Shown here: one piece after another, positions 15,451 to 23,644 of the stretch
Layout of the letters: each line of letters starts with the position of its first letter
Numbering within the stretch: the first letter of the stretch is position 1
DNA from: Laceyella tengchongensis
Lineage (GTDB): Bacteria > Bacillota > Bacilli > Thermoactinomycetales > Thermoactinomycetaceae
NCBI RefSeq assembly: GCF_900182735.1
Contig: NZ_FXTU01000005.1
Coordinates: forward strand, 124,001 to 188,000
Direction: 5' to 3'
DNA length: 64,000 nucleotides
Made by a program: the position numbers and the translations under genes
The notes under the pieces: model-generated
Seen by the model: the letters and a program-made list of their open reading frames with translations, nothing else
What the model was told of the DNA's origin: nothing
The model's database searches: none

Positions 15451-16527
15451 GTGGAATGGATAGAGACACGCTTGAGTCGGGTGGTTGATGAGGGAAAGGG
15501 AATCGAGGAATTGCGCGGTAGGGTGGAGATTCAGGAGGCGGCCAACATCCTCAAGCGAGGGGGATTGGTCGCTTTTCCGACGGAAACGGTTTACGGATTG
15601 GGAGCGATCGCCACCTCTGCGGACGCGGTGTCCAGCATTTACAAAGCCAAAGGGCGCCCCTCAGACAATCCGCTCATCATTCACTTGGGAGCGGTGGAGC
15701 AGGTGGGTGACTGGGTGGAGTCCATTCCGCCCATCGCCGCCGAATTGGCCCGCCGGTTTTGGCCCGGCCCGCTGACGATGGTTTTTCGACACAGAGGCAA
15801 CTTGGCGTCCAATGTGACCGCCGGTTTGCCCACTGTTGCGGTGCGGGTGCCGGATCATCCACTTGCTCAGGCGTTGCTGTTGGAAACGGGAATTCCCGTT
15901 GCGGCTCCCAGTGCCAACCGCTCAGGGCGCCCCAGCCCCACGGAAGCTCTGCATGTGTGGGATGACCTGCGGGGAAAAGTAGCCCTGATCCTTGACGGAG
16001 GTGCGACCGGGTACGGCTTGGAGTCAACGGTTGTCGATGTGACAGGGGAAGTGCCTGTCCTGTTGCGCCCGGGCGGGGTGACGTTGGAGCAGTTGCAAGC
16101 GGCAGTCGGTACAGTGGAGGTGGACCCCGGCTTGGTTCGTGACGATGAGTCTCCTCGCTCGCCAGGGATGAAGTACCGCCATTATGCGCCGGAAGGGGAC
16201 GTGTGGCTGGTACGGGAGCCTTGGGCAGAAGTGAAAGAGGCGCTACAACGTGAAATCAGCCGTCAGCAGGGACAAGGGCACCGGGTGGGGCTGTTGGTGA
16301 CCGAGGAACACAGCGACCTTGTTACGGCGGATGTGATTGTTCGCTGTGGATGGCGCCGGGACCCGCTCAGCGTGGCTCGCGGATTGTACCATGCATTGCG
16401 GGAGTTTGATGAGCAGCAGGTGGATGTCATCTTCGCCGAGACCTTCCCTGAGGAGGGGATATACCGGTCAGTAATGAACCGCTTGGCCAAAGCGGCGGCA
16501 GGGAAAACACTCGATTTGCGTAAGTAA
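15451..16527 (+). CDS. ywlC: L-threonylcarbamoyladenylate synthase (Sua5/YwlC type)
   Basis: Makes threonylcarbamoyl-AMP from threonine, bicarbonate and ATP, the first step of t6A tRNA modification. The 358-residue length indicates the two-domain Sua5 form: a YrdC catalytic domain (about 25-215; motifs FPTETVYGLGA, KAKGRPSDNPL, PSANRSGRPSPT) and a C-terminal Sua5 domain after the SPGMKYRHYAP linker. The GTG start at 15451 follows AAAAGGAGA. A strong terminator follows. Gene order matches B. subtilis. Confidence 0.96.
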   Translation: MEWIETRLSRVVDEGKGIEELRGRVEIQEAANILKRGGLVAFPTETVYGLGAIATSADAVSSIYKAKGRPSDNPLIIHLGAVEQVGDWVESIPPIAAELARRFWPGPLTMVFRHRGNLASNVTAGLPTVAVRVPDHPLAQALLLETGIPVAAPSANRSGRPSPTEALHVWDDLRGKVALILDGGATGYGLESTVVDVTGEVPVLLRPGGVTLEQLQAAVGTVEVDPGLVRDDESPRSPGMKYRHYAPEGDVWLVREPWAEVKEALQREISRQQGQGHRVGLLVTEEHSDLVTADVIVRCGWRRDPLSVARGLYHALREFDEQQVDVIFAETFPEEGIYRSVMNRLAKAAAGKTLDLRK

Positions 16528-16557
16528 AAGCCAGACGGATGAGCCGTCTGGCTTTTT
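16526..16557 (+). terminator. Intrinsic terminator after ywlC
   Basis: AAAGCCAGACGG pairs with CCGTCTGGCTTT over a short loop and runs into TTTTT. It overlaps the ywlC stop codon region. Confidence 0.92.
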
Positions 16558-16685
16558 GTCTATTCTTAAGAGAGCCATATGGCCCCCTGTCGTTGGAGGC
16601 GCGCTTTGAATCCCTCATCCCGCCAGTTCTTTTTTCTTGGACGAGGGCATACCATGAGACGAGGACTTGGACGGGAGGTGCGGAT

Positions 16686-17249
16686 ATGCCGCTGACGACT
16701 GTGGAATGGGGGCAGCTGTTCACCCTCTCCATGATCGCCCTTGCGATGGGGACAGATGCATTTTCATTTGGCGTCGGCATGGGCACGAAACGGCCCGCGG
16801 TCGGTACCATTTCCAAGTTGAGCGCATCCGTCGGTTTTTTCCATGTGTTGATGCCGCTCATCGGCATGGCGATCGGGCAGTTGCTGGGCAAAGTGATGAA
16901 AGATGTCGCAGTCATGGTGGGGGGCGGAATGCTGTGCTTTTTGGGCCTATCCATGCTGTGGCATGTGATCAGGGAAGGGGAAGAGGATGAGCGCTCTCGC
17001 ATCTCCTCATGGGGAAGTATCCTGCTTTTTTCGCTCAGCGTAAGTTTAGACTCTTTGTCGGCTGGCCTCAGTCTGGGGCTGTTCGATGCGGATATATGGT
17101 TGGCCTTGTTGTTGTTTGGTTTGTTCAGCTTTGCCATGACCGGGATCGGGCTGGTACTGGGGAGATTCATGGGGGGATGGATTGGCACCTATGGCGAGGT
17201 GATCGGCGGAATGATCCTTATCTACTTGGGATGCAAATTTATGATATAA
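16686..17249 (+). CDS. mntP: Manganese efflux pump MntP (YwlD position)
   Basis: Inner-membrane protein of 187 residues with six predicted helices, arranged as two inverted halves. The acidic motifs GTDAFSFGVG in the first half and SLDSLSAGLSLG in the second are typical of MntP, which exports Mn2+. The frame is open from 16539 inside the preceding terminator, but the ATG at 16686 has GGGAGGTG at ideal spacing and yields the family length. No yybP-ykoY manganese riboswitch could be recognised upstream. Confidence 0.92.
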   Translation: MPLTTVEWGQLFTLSMIALAMGTDAFSFGVGMGTKRPAVGTISKLSASVGFFHVLMPLIGMAIGQLLGKVMKDVAVMVGGGMLCFLGLSMLWHVIREGEEDERSRISSWGSILLFSLSVSLDSLSAGLSLGLFDADIWLALLLFGLFSFAMTGIGLVLGRFMGGWIGTYGEVIGGMILIYLGCKFMI

Positions 17250-17332
17250 GCCCCCTATTGCCCCAAAATATTCCTTTGAGTAAAGTAGATGATAAGGATG
17301 TTTATTTTTAATTAAAATAAGTTTATCCACTA

Positions 17333-17410
17333 GTCTCGTCGGCAAAGAGACGCGGGACGCAAAAAAGGCGCTGGCGCGATGGCCGAAATGAGATGTCCGG
17401 TTGCCCCCGG
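17333..17410 (+). promoter_or_regulatory. Structured leader upstream of ywlE, riboswitch-like
   Basis: The 196-bp gap between mntP and ywlE has a compact set of pairing segments: GTCTC (17333-17337) with GAGAC (17347-17351), or alternatively GGCAA (17341-17345) with TTGCC (17401-17405), with GGGACGCAAAA and an inner GGC...GCC between them. GGCAAA...GACGCAAA...CCGGTTGCC recalls the class I cyclic-di-GMP riboswitch, but the expected hairpin between the first two blocks is missing, so I do not call it one. Confidence 0.35.
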
Positions 17411-17445
17411 GCGTGCGAGAATAGGTGGAAGCGAGGTGAATAAAT

Positions 17446-18093
17446 GTGCGTAAGGTGTTGTTTGTCTGTACAGGAAACACATGCCGAAGCCCGATGGCCG
17501 AAGCGCTGTTGCGGAAGTGGGTTGAGCGGGAGCGGCTGGATGTGGATGTGAAATCGGCTGGGATATCGGCGTTGGACGGAGCCGCGGCGTCGGAGCAGGC
17601 GACCCAGGTGTTGGAAGAGAAGGGGATCGCTCATCGCCACGCATCAACCCCGCTGTGCAAGGAGTTGGTGGCGTGGGCCGATGTGATCTTGACGATGACC
17701 GCGCAGCACAAAGCGTTTATCATCCACGATTTCCCCGAGAGCGTGGACAAAATTTTCACGTTAAAAGAATACGCTTTCGGCGGTTCAGAGCAGGTTTCGG
17801 TACATCAAGCGTTGGATCGGTTATATGCGGAGATGGAAAGTCATCGGGCGGCGGTACAAAGCAGGTTTTCACTCAAAGCGGACGAGCCTTGGCCCAAAGA
17901 AGCAGAAGAAGCGTGGATGAAAGAAGTGGGCCCGCTATTGGCTGAGGAAGAACGGCTATTGCTGGAATTGAAACAGATGGCATTTCAGCAGGACATCGCC
18001 GACCCCTATGGCGGATCGGTAGAAGAATACCGGGCGTGCGCTGGGGAGATCGAGGCGGCGATCGAGGCGATTGTGACCAAATGGAGGGAATGA
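17446..18093 (+). CDS. ywlE: Protein-arginine phosphatase YwlE-like, with insertion
   Basis: Low-molecular-weight phosphatase fold, 215 residues. The P-loop CTGNTCRS spans C8-S15; the Thr at residue 12, where tyrosine phosphatases have a hydrophobic residue, is the hallmark of arginine phosphatases that reverse McsB marking. The general acid D186 lies in DPYGG. B. subtilis YwlE is about 150 residues; here some 70 charged, helix-prone residues (about 112-183) separate TLKEYAFG from DIADPYGG. The GTG start follows GAGGTGA. The mntP-ywlE-rpiB order is conserved. Confidence 0.9.
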   Translation: MRKVLFVCTGNTCRSPMAEALLRKWVERERLDVDVKSAGISALDGAAASEQATQVLEEKGIAHRHASTPLCKELVAWADVILTMTAQHKAFIIHDFPESVDKIFTLKEYAFGGSEQVSVHQALDRLYAEMESHRAAVQSRFSLKADEPWPKEAEEAWMKEVGPLLAEEERLLLELKQMAFQQDIADPYGGSVEEYRACAGEIEAAIEAIVTKWRE

Positions 18094-18178
18094 CCGGAAA
18101 GGAACGCCCAATTCAAAGCGCCAGCAGGGGAAGCACTGCGTTATACTGGGGATGGATGTTTCCAAAGGAGGAATAAAC

Positions 18179-18628
18179 ATGCGTATACTACTTGGCTCCG
18201 ACCACGGTGGCCTTCGGTTGAAGCAAGAAATCAAGGATTTGCTGGATGAAATGGGCATCCATTACAGCGATGTTGGCTGTGACTGTGCGACTTCTGTCGA
18301 TTATCCAGATTATGCACGCCCGGTCGCGGAAAAGGTGGCTAGCGGCGAATATGACTTGGGTATCCTGATCTGCGGAACCGGCATTGGCATGTCCATCGCC
18401 GCTAACAAAGTCAAAGGCATTCGCTGTGCAGTGGTGAGCGATGAGTTTTCCGCCCGCATGAGCCGCGAACACAACAACGCCAACATTTTGGCCCTTGGGG
18501 AGCGCGTTGTTGGCCCTGATTTGGCCCGCTCGATCGTGCGAGTGTGGTTAACTTCTGAATTCCAAGGGGATCGGCATGCCCGCCGCGTGCAAAAAATCCA
18601 CGAATTGGAAGGGGCTCTCCAGTCGTGA
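18179..18628 (+). CDS. rpiB: Ribose-5-phosphate isomerase B family
   Basis: A 149-residue RpiB/LacAB family isomerase that interconverts ribose 5-phosphate and ribulose 5-phosphate. It starts MRILLGSDHGG with the substrate-binding Asp-His, and has the catalytic Cys in ICGTGIGMSIAANK plus SREHNNANILALG. The frame is open from 18152, but AAAGGAGG lies 8 nt before the ATG at 18179. Its TGA overlaps the GTG of ywlG, so the two are translationally coupled. Confidence 0.95.
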   Translation: MRILLGSDHGGLRLKQEIKDLLDEMGIHYSDVGCDCATSVDYPDYARPVAEKVASGEYDLGILICGTGIGMSIAANKVKGIRCAVVSDEFSARMSREHNNANILALGERVVGPDLARSIVRVWLTSEFQGDRHARRVQKIHELEGALQS

Positions 18629-19194
18629 ACGGAATGGAACGGCTGTCCGCAGAAGTGAAAGATGCCATGCGCGAGCTGGTGGCGGAAGCCGGTTTGACGG
18701 ACAAGCATGTGGTGGTCTTGGGAGTGAGCACTAGCGAAGTGGCTGGGCAACGGATCGGTTCGCAAGGGAGTGAAGAGATTGCCGCGGCTTTGTTCGCCGG
18801 CGTGCGGGAGGTACAACAAGAAGCCGGTTTTCATTTGGCTTTTCAATGTTGCGAACACCTGAATCGAGCTCTTGTCGTCGAGCGCGCGGTGGCAGAGCGG
18901 TTTGGTTGGCAGGAAGTGATGGTGGTACCTGTCCGTCAAGCAGGCGGCGCGATGGCCGCTTATGCCTTTCGGCATCTAGCTGACGCGGTGTTGGTGGAAT
19001 CGATTCAAGCCGATGCTGGGATCGACATCGGTGACACCCTCATCGGCATGCATCTCAAGCCGGTAGCTGTGCCGGTTCGTCCTGGGCGGAAAACGATCGG
19101 CGGCGCGCATGTGACCATGGCCAAAACCCGTCCAAAGCTAATTGGTGGCGCACGGGCGGTTTATGTACGGGAAATTGAAAAAGTGTCTCCTTAA
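18625..19194 (+). CDS. ywlG: YwlG family (DUF436/UPF0340) protein
   Basis: A 189-residue protein of the conserved Bacillota family UPF0340, recognised by CEHLNRALVVE, GGAMAAYAFRHL and the C-terminal GGARAVYVREIEK. Function is not established. The GTG start at 18625 overlaps the rpiB stop (GTGA); an ATG at 18634 is an alternative, but neither has a strong ribosome site, which fits coupling to rpiB. Conserved placement between rpiB and glyA. Confidence 0.92.
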   Translation: MNGMERLSAEVKDAMRELVAEAGLTDKHVVVLGVSTSEVAGQRIGSQGSEEIAAALFAGVREVQQEAGFHLAFQCCEHLNRALVVERAVAERFGWQEVMVVPVRQAGGAMAAYAFRHLADAVLVESIQADAGIDIGDTLIGMHLKPVAVPVRPGRKTIGGAHVTMAKTRPKLIGGARAVYVREIEKVSP

Positions 19195-19258
19195 AAACGA
19201 AAGATCTGTTAAAATGAGGATTGGAATGTTAAGTTTTTTATTCGAGGGGGCAGGTTGA

Positions 19259-20500
19259 ATGGAACAGTTAAAGCGGAAAGACCCACAAGTGGCTGAGGCA
19301 ATTACCAAGGAGTTGCGCCGCCAACGGGACAAGATCGAACTCATCGCTTCTGAAAATTTCGTTTCCGAAGCGGTGATGGAAGCGATGGGGACGGTATTGA
19401 CCAATAAATATGCTGAAGGATATCCTGGCAAGCGTTATTATGGCGGTTGCGAACACGTGGATGTGGTGGAAGAACTGGCGCGGGAACGGGCGAAACAGCT
19501 GTTTGGCGCCGATCACGCCAATGTGCAGCCTCATTCAGGTGCGCAAGCCAATATGGCTGTGTACTTTGCGGTGTTGGAACCAGGTGACACCGTATTGGGC
19601 ATGAACTTGGCGCACGGCGGCCATTTGACCCATGGTAGCCCGGTCAACTTCTCCGGCCAGCTGTATAAATTCGTTGCATACGGCGTTGATAAAGAGACAC
19701 ATCGAATCAACTATGAAGAAGTGCGCCAGATGGCACTTGAGCACAAACCGAAGTTGATTGTGGCTGGGGCGAGCGCCTATCCGCGCCAAATTGATTTCGC
19801 CCGCTTCAGAGAGATTGCCGACGAAGTGGGGGCGCGGTTGATGGTGGATATGGCTCACATCGCCGGCCTCGTGGCGACGGGCCATCACCCAAACCCTGTG
19901 CCGTATGCTGACTTTGTGACAACCACCACCCATAAGACATTGCGCGGCCCACGCGGCGGGATGATCCTTTGCAAAGAAGAATTTGCCAAAGCGATCGACA
20001 AATCGATCTTCCCCGGTGTCCAAGGCGGGCCACTCATGCATATCATCGCCGCAAAAGCTGTCGCCCTCGGCGAAGCGCTGTCCGATGAGTTCAAGTCTTA
20101 TTCCCAAGCAGTGGTGGACAACGCCGAACGCTTGGCTGAATCGCTCAAAGGGCACGGCCTTGAACTCATTTCTGGCGGCACCGACAACCACCTGGTGCTC
20201 ATCGATGTCCGCAACTTGGGCTTGACAGGTAAAAAAGCGGAGCATCTCTTGGATGAAGTGGGCATCACCTGCAATAAAAACGCGATTCCATTCGATCCGG
20301 AAAAACCGTTTGTCACCAGCGGAATCCGCATCGGGACGGCGGCGGTCACCAGCCGTGGCATGGGTGTGGAAGCGATGGAAGAGATCGCTGCGATCATCGC
20401 TCTGACCCTGAAGCACCCTGAAGACCAAGCGAAGCATGAAGAAGCGAAACAACGTGTAGCCAAATTGACAGGTGCATATCCTCTGTACCCGAACAAATAA
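19259..20500 (+). CDS. glyA: Serine hydroxymethyltransferase
   Basis: PLP enzyme that converts serine and tetrahydrofolate to glycine and methylene-tetrahydrofolate, the main one-carbon source. The 413-residue product has the PLP lysine K226 in TTTTHKTLRGPRGG, EGYPGKRYYGG near 53-63 and the VDMAHIAGL segment. GAGGGGGCAGG precedes the ATG. It is followed by two terminator-like hairpins. Confidence 0.97.
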   Translation: MEQLKRKDPQVAEAITKELRRQRDKIELIASENFVSEAVMEAMGTVLTNKYAEGYPGKRYYGGCEHVDVVEELARERAKQLFGADHANVQPHSGAQANMAVYFAVLEPGDTVLGMNLAHGGHLTHGSPVNFSGQLYKFVAYGVDKETHRINYEEVRQMALEHKPKLIVAGASAYPRQIDFARFREIADEVGARLMVDMAHIAGLVATGHHPNPVPYADFVTTTTHKTLRGPRGGMILCKEEFAKAIDKSIFPGVQGGPLMHIIAAKAVALGEALSDEFKSYSQAVVDNAERLAESLKGHGLELISGGTDNHLVLIDVRNLGLTGKKAEHLLDEVGITCNKNAIPFDPEKPFVTSGIRIGTAAVTSRGMGVEAMEEIAAIIALTLKHPEDQAKHEEAKQRVAKLTGAYPLYPNK

Positions 20501-20517
20501 AAAAGCGGAGCAGCTAG

Positions 20518-20546
20518 CCCCGGGAGCCAAGTGCTCTCGGGGTTTT
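20518..20546 (+). terminator. Intrinsic terminator after glyA
   Basis: CCCCGGGAGC pairs with GCTCTCGGGG (one mismatch) over a 5-nt loop and is followed by TTTT. Confidence 0.8.
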
Positions 20547-20612
20547 CGCGTGTGTAGGCAGGTAACGAAGCGCGGTGAAAACCGCTTGGTTCGTTATGAT
20601 CCATCCCCGAAG

Positions 20613-20635
20613 CGCCCTCTGCTAGGGCTTTTTTT
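20613..20635 (+). terminator. Second terminator-like hairpin before upp
   Basis: Short CGCCCT / AGGGC stem with a T-run of seven. It may act together with the preceding hairpin to separate glyA from upp. Confidence 0.6.
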
Positions 20636-20766
20636 GCGCCGTGGGAAATTTAACCCAACATGTGGCAATAATAATCTAAGAAAAGGTTGTCTCGCGGGGA
20701 GCCTTATGGTTAACTATCATGGGAACAAAAATCGAAGACATTCAAGACAGAAAGAAGGGCGTTAAC

Positions 20767-21396
20767 ATGGGGAATGTTTATGTATTCGATCATCCACTTA
20801 TCCAGCACAAGCTCACATTTATTCGGGACAAGCACACCGGAACCAAAGAATTCCGCGAGTTGGTGGATGAAGTTTCCGCACTGATGGCTTATGAGATCAC
20901 AAGGGATATGCCGCTTCGAGAAGTGGAAGTGGAAACGCCAGTAGCCAAGGCGAAGTGCAAAGTCTTGGAAGGGAAAAAGCTGGGGCTAGTGCCGATTCTG
21001 CGTGCAGGATTGGGCATGGTGGACGGCATTTTGAAATTGATCCCAGCTGCCAAAGTGGGGCATCTCGGCCTGTATCGCGATCCGGAGACGTTGGAGCCAG
21101 TGCAGTACTATTCAAAAATGCCATCCGATATCGGTGAACGGGAACTGATCGTGATCGACCCGATGCTGGCTACGGGGGGATCGGCATCAGCCGGGATTCG
21201 CATCCTGAAGGAAATGGGCGCGAAACAGATCAAGCTGATGTGCCTGATCGCGGCGCCGGAAGGTGTTCACAGAGTGCAAAAAGATCATCCGGATGTAGAC
21301 ATTTATGTGGCAGCCATTGATGAGAAGCTGGACGAAAAAAGTTATATCATCCCAGGATTGGGTGATGCAGGAGATCGGCTGTTCGGCACCAAATAA
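20767..21396 (+). CDS. upp: Uracil phosphoribosyltransferase
   Basis: Salvages uracil with PRPP to make UMP. The 209-residue product begins MGNVYVFDHPLIQHKL and carries the PRPP-binding loop VIDPMLATGGSA and the uracil-binding C-terminus PGLGDAGDRLFGT. The frame is open from 20719, but the ATG at 20767 matches the family start and follows an AAGGGC purine tract. In B. subtilis mnaA follows; here a 450-bp gap leads straight to the ATP synthase operon. Confidence 0.97.
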   Translation: MGNVYVFDHPLIQHKLTFIRDKHTGTKEFRELVDEVSALMAYEITRDMPLREVEVETPVAKAKCKVLEGKKLGLVPILRAGLGMVDGILKLIPAAKVGHLGLYRDPETLEPVQYYSKMPSDIGERELIVIDPMLATGGSASAGIRILKEMGAKQIKLMCLIAAPEGVHRVQKDHPDVDIYVAAIDEKLDEKSYIIPGLGDAGDRLFGTK

Positions 21397-21499
21397 TAAC
21401 AAGGCGGCGCCGGGGCCCGCGGTCAACTCGCAACATGCGTTTGCCTGCGCCCCGCGCATGAGCGACCTTAGGGGGTTGAAGCCGCATCTACGCACCCAC

Positions 21500-21522
21500 T
21501 TGACTTGTTAGACACGCTCTAG
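21500..21522. repeat. Dispersed repeat end, copy C (inverted)
   Basis: On the minus strand this reads CTAGAGCGTGTCTAACAAGT, closely matching the first 20 bases of copy A at 2071. Only the end is recognisable. It lies in the 448-bp gap 21397-21844, where B. subtilis has mnaA; the rest of the gap holds the atp promoter and nothing else I can name. Confidence 0.5.
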
Positions 21523-21710
21523 CATGGGGATCAGCAATCGGATCTAGAGTTGTTTATGTTGCCATGTTGAGAAGAACGTCTGTGCATATGTCAATAGCGA
21601 TATGGTGAATAACTTGTTCTGTGACGGCGTCAAAACCCATAAAAATGTAGTAACAGCAAGCCATTTTTCAAAAAAACGACTTTTTTGTCACATATGTTTT
21701 TGAGAAAACG

Positions 21711-21740
21711 TTGACAAAAAGGATGAGGCTTCGTTACTAT
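21711..21740 (+). promoter_or_regulatory. Sigma-A promoter of the atp operon
   Basis: Perfect -35 TTGACA, 18-bp spacer, -10 TACTAT. It lies 105 nt upstream of atpZ and is the obvious vegetative start of the ATP synthase operon. Confidence 0.85.
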
Positions 21741-21844
21741 AGGCAGGGGAAAGGGAAGTTTTCCTAAGATTCTCCGAACGAATTCCAAGCAACCGGAAGC
21801 TGTCTGCCCTTTTCTGAAATCCTTCCTACATATGGGGGTTTTTC

Positions 21845-22060
21845 ATGAAAAATGACACGAATCTGTGGCGCATTGCCGCGATGGTCAGTTCAATTGGCAC
21901 GGAGATCGTGTTGTTGACCGTGGGCGGGGCTTGGGTGGGGAACAAATTGGATGCCTTGTGGGGCACCAAACCTTTTTTGCTCCTCGCAGGTGTGTTGGTT
22001 GGGCTTGGAAGCGGTTTTATCACTGCTTTTTTCACTTTGAAAGCATTTGTGAAGGAATGA
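21845..22060 (+). CDS. atpZ: AtpZ/AtpI family protein (ATP synthase gene 1)
   Basis: A 71-residue membrane protein with two helices and a tight glycine-rich second helix (GVLVGLGSGF), first gene of the operon. This AtpZ type is found with AtpI in alkaliphilic and other Bacillales, where the pair has been linked to Mg2+/Ca2+ supply and c-ring stability. A GGGGG tract precedes the ATG. Seven nt separate its stop from atpI. Confidence 0.88.
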   Translation: MKNDTNLWRIAAMVSSIGTEIVLLTVGGAWVGNKLDALWGTKPFLLLAGVLVGLGSGFITAFFTLKAFVKE

Positions 22061-22067
22061 ACTCCTC

Positions 22068-22463
22068 ATGGATCCATTGCATACCATTCGCCGACGAGTG
22101 GTGATCCTCACAGCCGGATTCCTCGCGTTACTCTTAGTCCTATGGTTACTTACTCCGTATAAGAAAATGGTTGCTGGAGCAGGCCTTGGCTTGTTGGTCA
22201 GTCTGTATAACGTCTTGTACATGGCGCGTAAAGTGCGCCTGGCGGGAGAGACGACCTTAGCGACTGGTTCCACCAGACACAGAGGAACAGGCATGATCAA
22301 TCGTTATCTCATGGTTGCCCTTGCGATACTCGTCGCTTTCAAATATCCAATGCATTTTGATGTCCGCACGATTGTCGTGGGGTTGCCAATCTGCTATATA
22401 CTCATCATTGTATTGGAGTTTTGGGAGGTTCGAAAACTCCGAACCACGTCAGGAAAGGGGTGA
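22068..22463 (+). CDS. atpI: ATP synthase subunit I
   Basis: A 131-residue protein with four hydrophobic segments in the AtpI position, immediately before atpB. AtpI proteins help assemble the c-ring. The sequence itself is poorly conserved and the call rests on topology and place. No strong ribosome site precedes the ATG, so translation is probably coupled to atpZ. Confidence 0.85.
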   Translation: MDPLHTIRRRVVILTAGFLALLLVLWLLTPYKKMVAGAGLGLLVSLYNVLYMARKVRLAGETTLATGSTRHRGTGMINRYLMVALAILVAFKYPMHFDVRTIVVGLPICYILIIVLEFWEVRKLRTTSGKG

Positions 22464-22473
22464 AGCTGGATAC

Positions 22474-23253
22474 ATGGAAAAAACACCAAAGCTAGTGTTT
22501 GACTTAATGGGTTTGCAAGTAAAGCTGGACGTGACTGTGATGATCACCACGACGATTTGTTGCATCCTGGTATTCCTCATCGCTATGTTGGCCACTCGCC
22601 GCTTGGCAATGGTTCCGACGGGTATGCAAAACTTTGTGGAAATGATCATCGAGTTCACCCAGGGGATTGTCCGTTCCAACATGGATGCCAAAACAAGCGA
22701 ACGCTTTTATGGCTTTGCTTTCACGCTCTTTTTGTTCATTTTTATCGCGAATCAGATGGGACTCATGTTTAACGTGGTGACCGAACACCATGAACCCATA
22801 CCTTTCCTGGGAATTGAAGCAGCGGGAGAGCATCATGGTGAAGCGGGCAAGGAAGCGGAGCATCATAACGCCTACGCTTGGTGGAAATCACCGACTGCTG
22901 ACATCAACGTGCCGATCGCGATGGCTTTAGCAATCACGATTGTCGCTCATTTCCTGGGCATCAGAAAGTCACCCAAGAAGTACGCATCCCATTATTTCCA
23001 ACCATTCTTCTGGATGTTCCCGCTCCACATCATCGATGAAGTCGCCAAGCCTGTCACACACGGCTTGCGTCTATGGGCGAACATCTTTGCTGGTGAGATT
23101 CTGATTATCGTGTTGCTCAAAGGCGGGTTCTTGACCGAAGCACCGCTGATCGTATGGTTGGCGTACTCGGTCTTTGTCGGAACGGTGCAAGCGTACGTAT
23201 TTACAGTGTTGGCCATTGTATACATGTCACAGAAGTTGGCTGACGATCATTAA
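22474..23253 (+). CDS. atpB: ATP synthase Fo subunit a
   Basis: Stator subunit that forms the proton half-channels next to the c-ring. The 259-residue protein has about six helices, and the essential Arg lies in THGLRLWANIFAGE. The frame runs back to 22315 inside atpI, but the ATG at 22474 with AGGAAAGGGGTG upstream gives the family length. The loop at about 104-132 is unusually long and rich in His and Glu (EHHEP, EHHGE, EHHNA), longer than I would expect in Bacillus subunit a. Confidence 0.95.
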   Translation: MEKTPKLVFDLMGLQVKLDVTVMITTTICCILVFLIAMLATRRLAMVPTGMQNFVEMIIEFTQGIVRSNMDAKTSERFYGFAFTLFLFIFIANQMGLMFNVVTEHHEPIPFLGIEAAGEHHGEAGKEAEHHNAYAWWKSPTADINVPIAMALAITIVAHFLGIRKSPKKYASHYFQPFFWMFPLHIIDEVAKPVTHGLRLWANIFAGEILIIVLLKGGFLTEAPLIVWLAYSVFVGTVQAYVFTVLAIVYMSQKLADDH

Positions 23254-23297
23254 TCAACGATTCAAAAAACGATTTAATTTTTAAGGAGGATTTTATT

Positions 23298-23525
23298 ATG
23301 GATTTGACGATTATTGCTGGTGCTATCATGTTGTCTTTTGCCGCTATCGCGGGTGCATTTGGTAACGCTTGGGTGTTTGGACGCTATCTGGAAGGGATTG
23401 CTCGTCAACCTGAAGTTCGCGGCATGCTGTTCACCCAAACCTTTATCGGGATCGCTTTGGTAGAGGCGTTGCCAATTATTGCTGTTGCTTTCGGCATCAT
23501 GGCTGTACTCGGCATCATCGGCTAA
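23298..23525 (+). CDS. atpE: ATP synthase Fo subunit c
   Basis: Proton-carrying rotor subunit, 75 residues, two helices. The proton-binding Glu is E56 in GIALVEALP and the polar loop is EGIARQPE. The first helix, normally rich in glycine repeats (GxGxxGxGxG), reads SFAAIAGAFG here, with Ser/Ala replacing most glycines. AAGGAGG precedes the ATG, an optimal site fitting the high copy number. A strong hairpin without a T-run follows. Confidence 0.97.
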   Translation: MDLTIIAGAIMLSFAAIAGAFGNAWVFGRYLEGIARQPEVRGMLFTQTFIGIALVEALPIIAVAFGIMAVLGIIG

Positions 23526-23543
23526 TGTCTTCACCAATGCAAT

Positions 23544-23573
23544 GACGGGGAATATGTTTTTCTATTCCCCGTC
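23544..23573 (+). other. Perfect stem-loop between atpE and atpF
   Basis: GACGGGGAATA (23544-23554) and TATTCCCCGTC (23563-23573) form an 11-bp perfect stem over an 8-nt loop. There is no T-run after it, so it is more likely an mRNA stabiliser or processing site that raises atpE expression than a terminator. Confidence 0.7.
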
Positions 23574-23644
23574 TGCTTATGATTAAGCCTTTTATTCGTA
23601 ATTTGCATACACAAGTTCCCGCAAGTCTGAAGGGAGTGAATCAA

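Noticed and set aside
17333..17410. Class I cyclic-di-GMP riboswitch
   Set aside because: GGCAAA, GACGCAAA and CCGGTTGCC are present, but the hairpin that must lie between the first two is missing, so I list only a structured leader.
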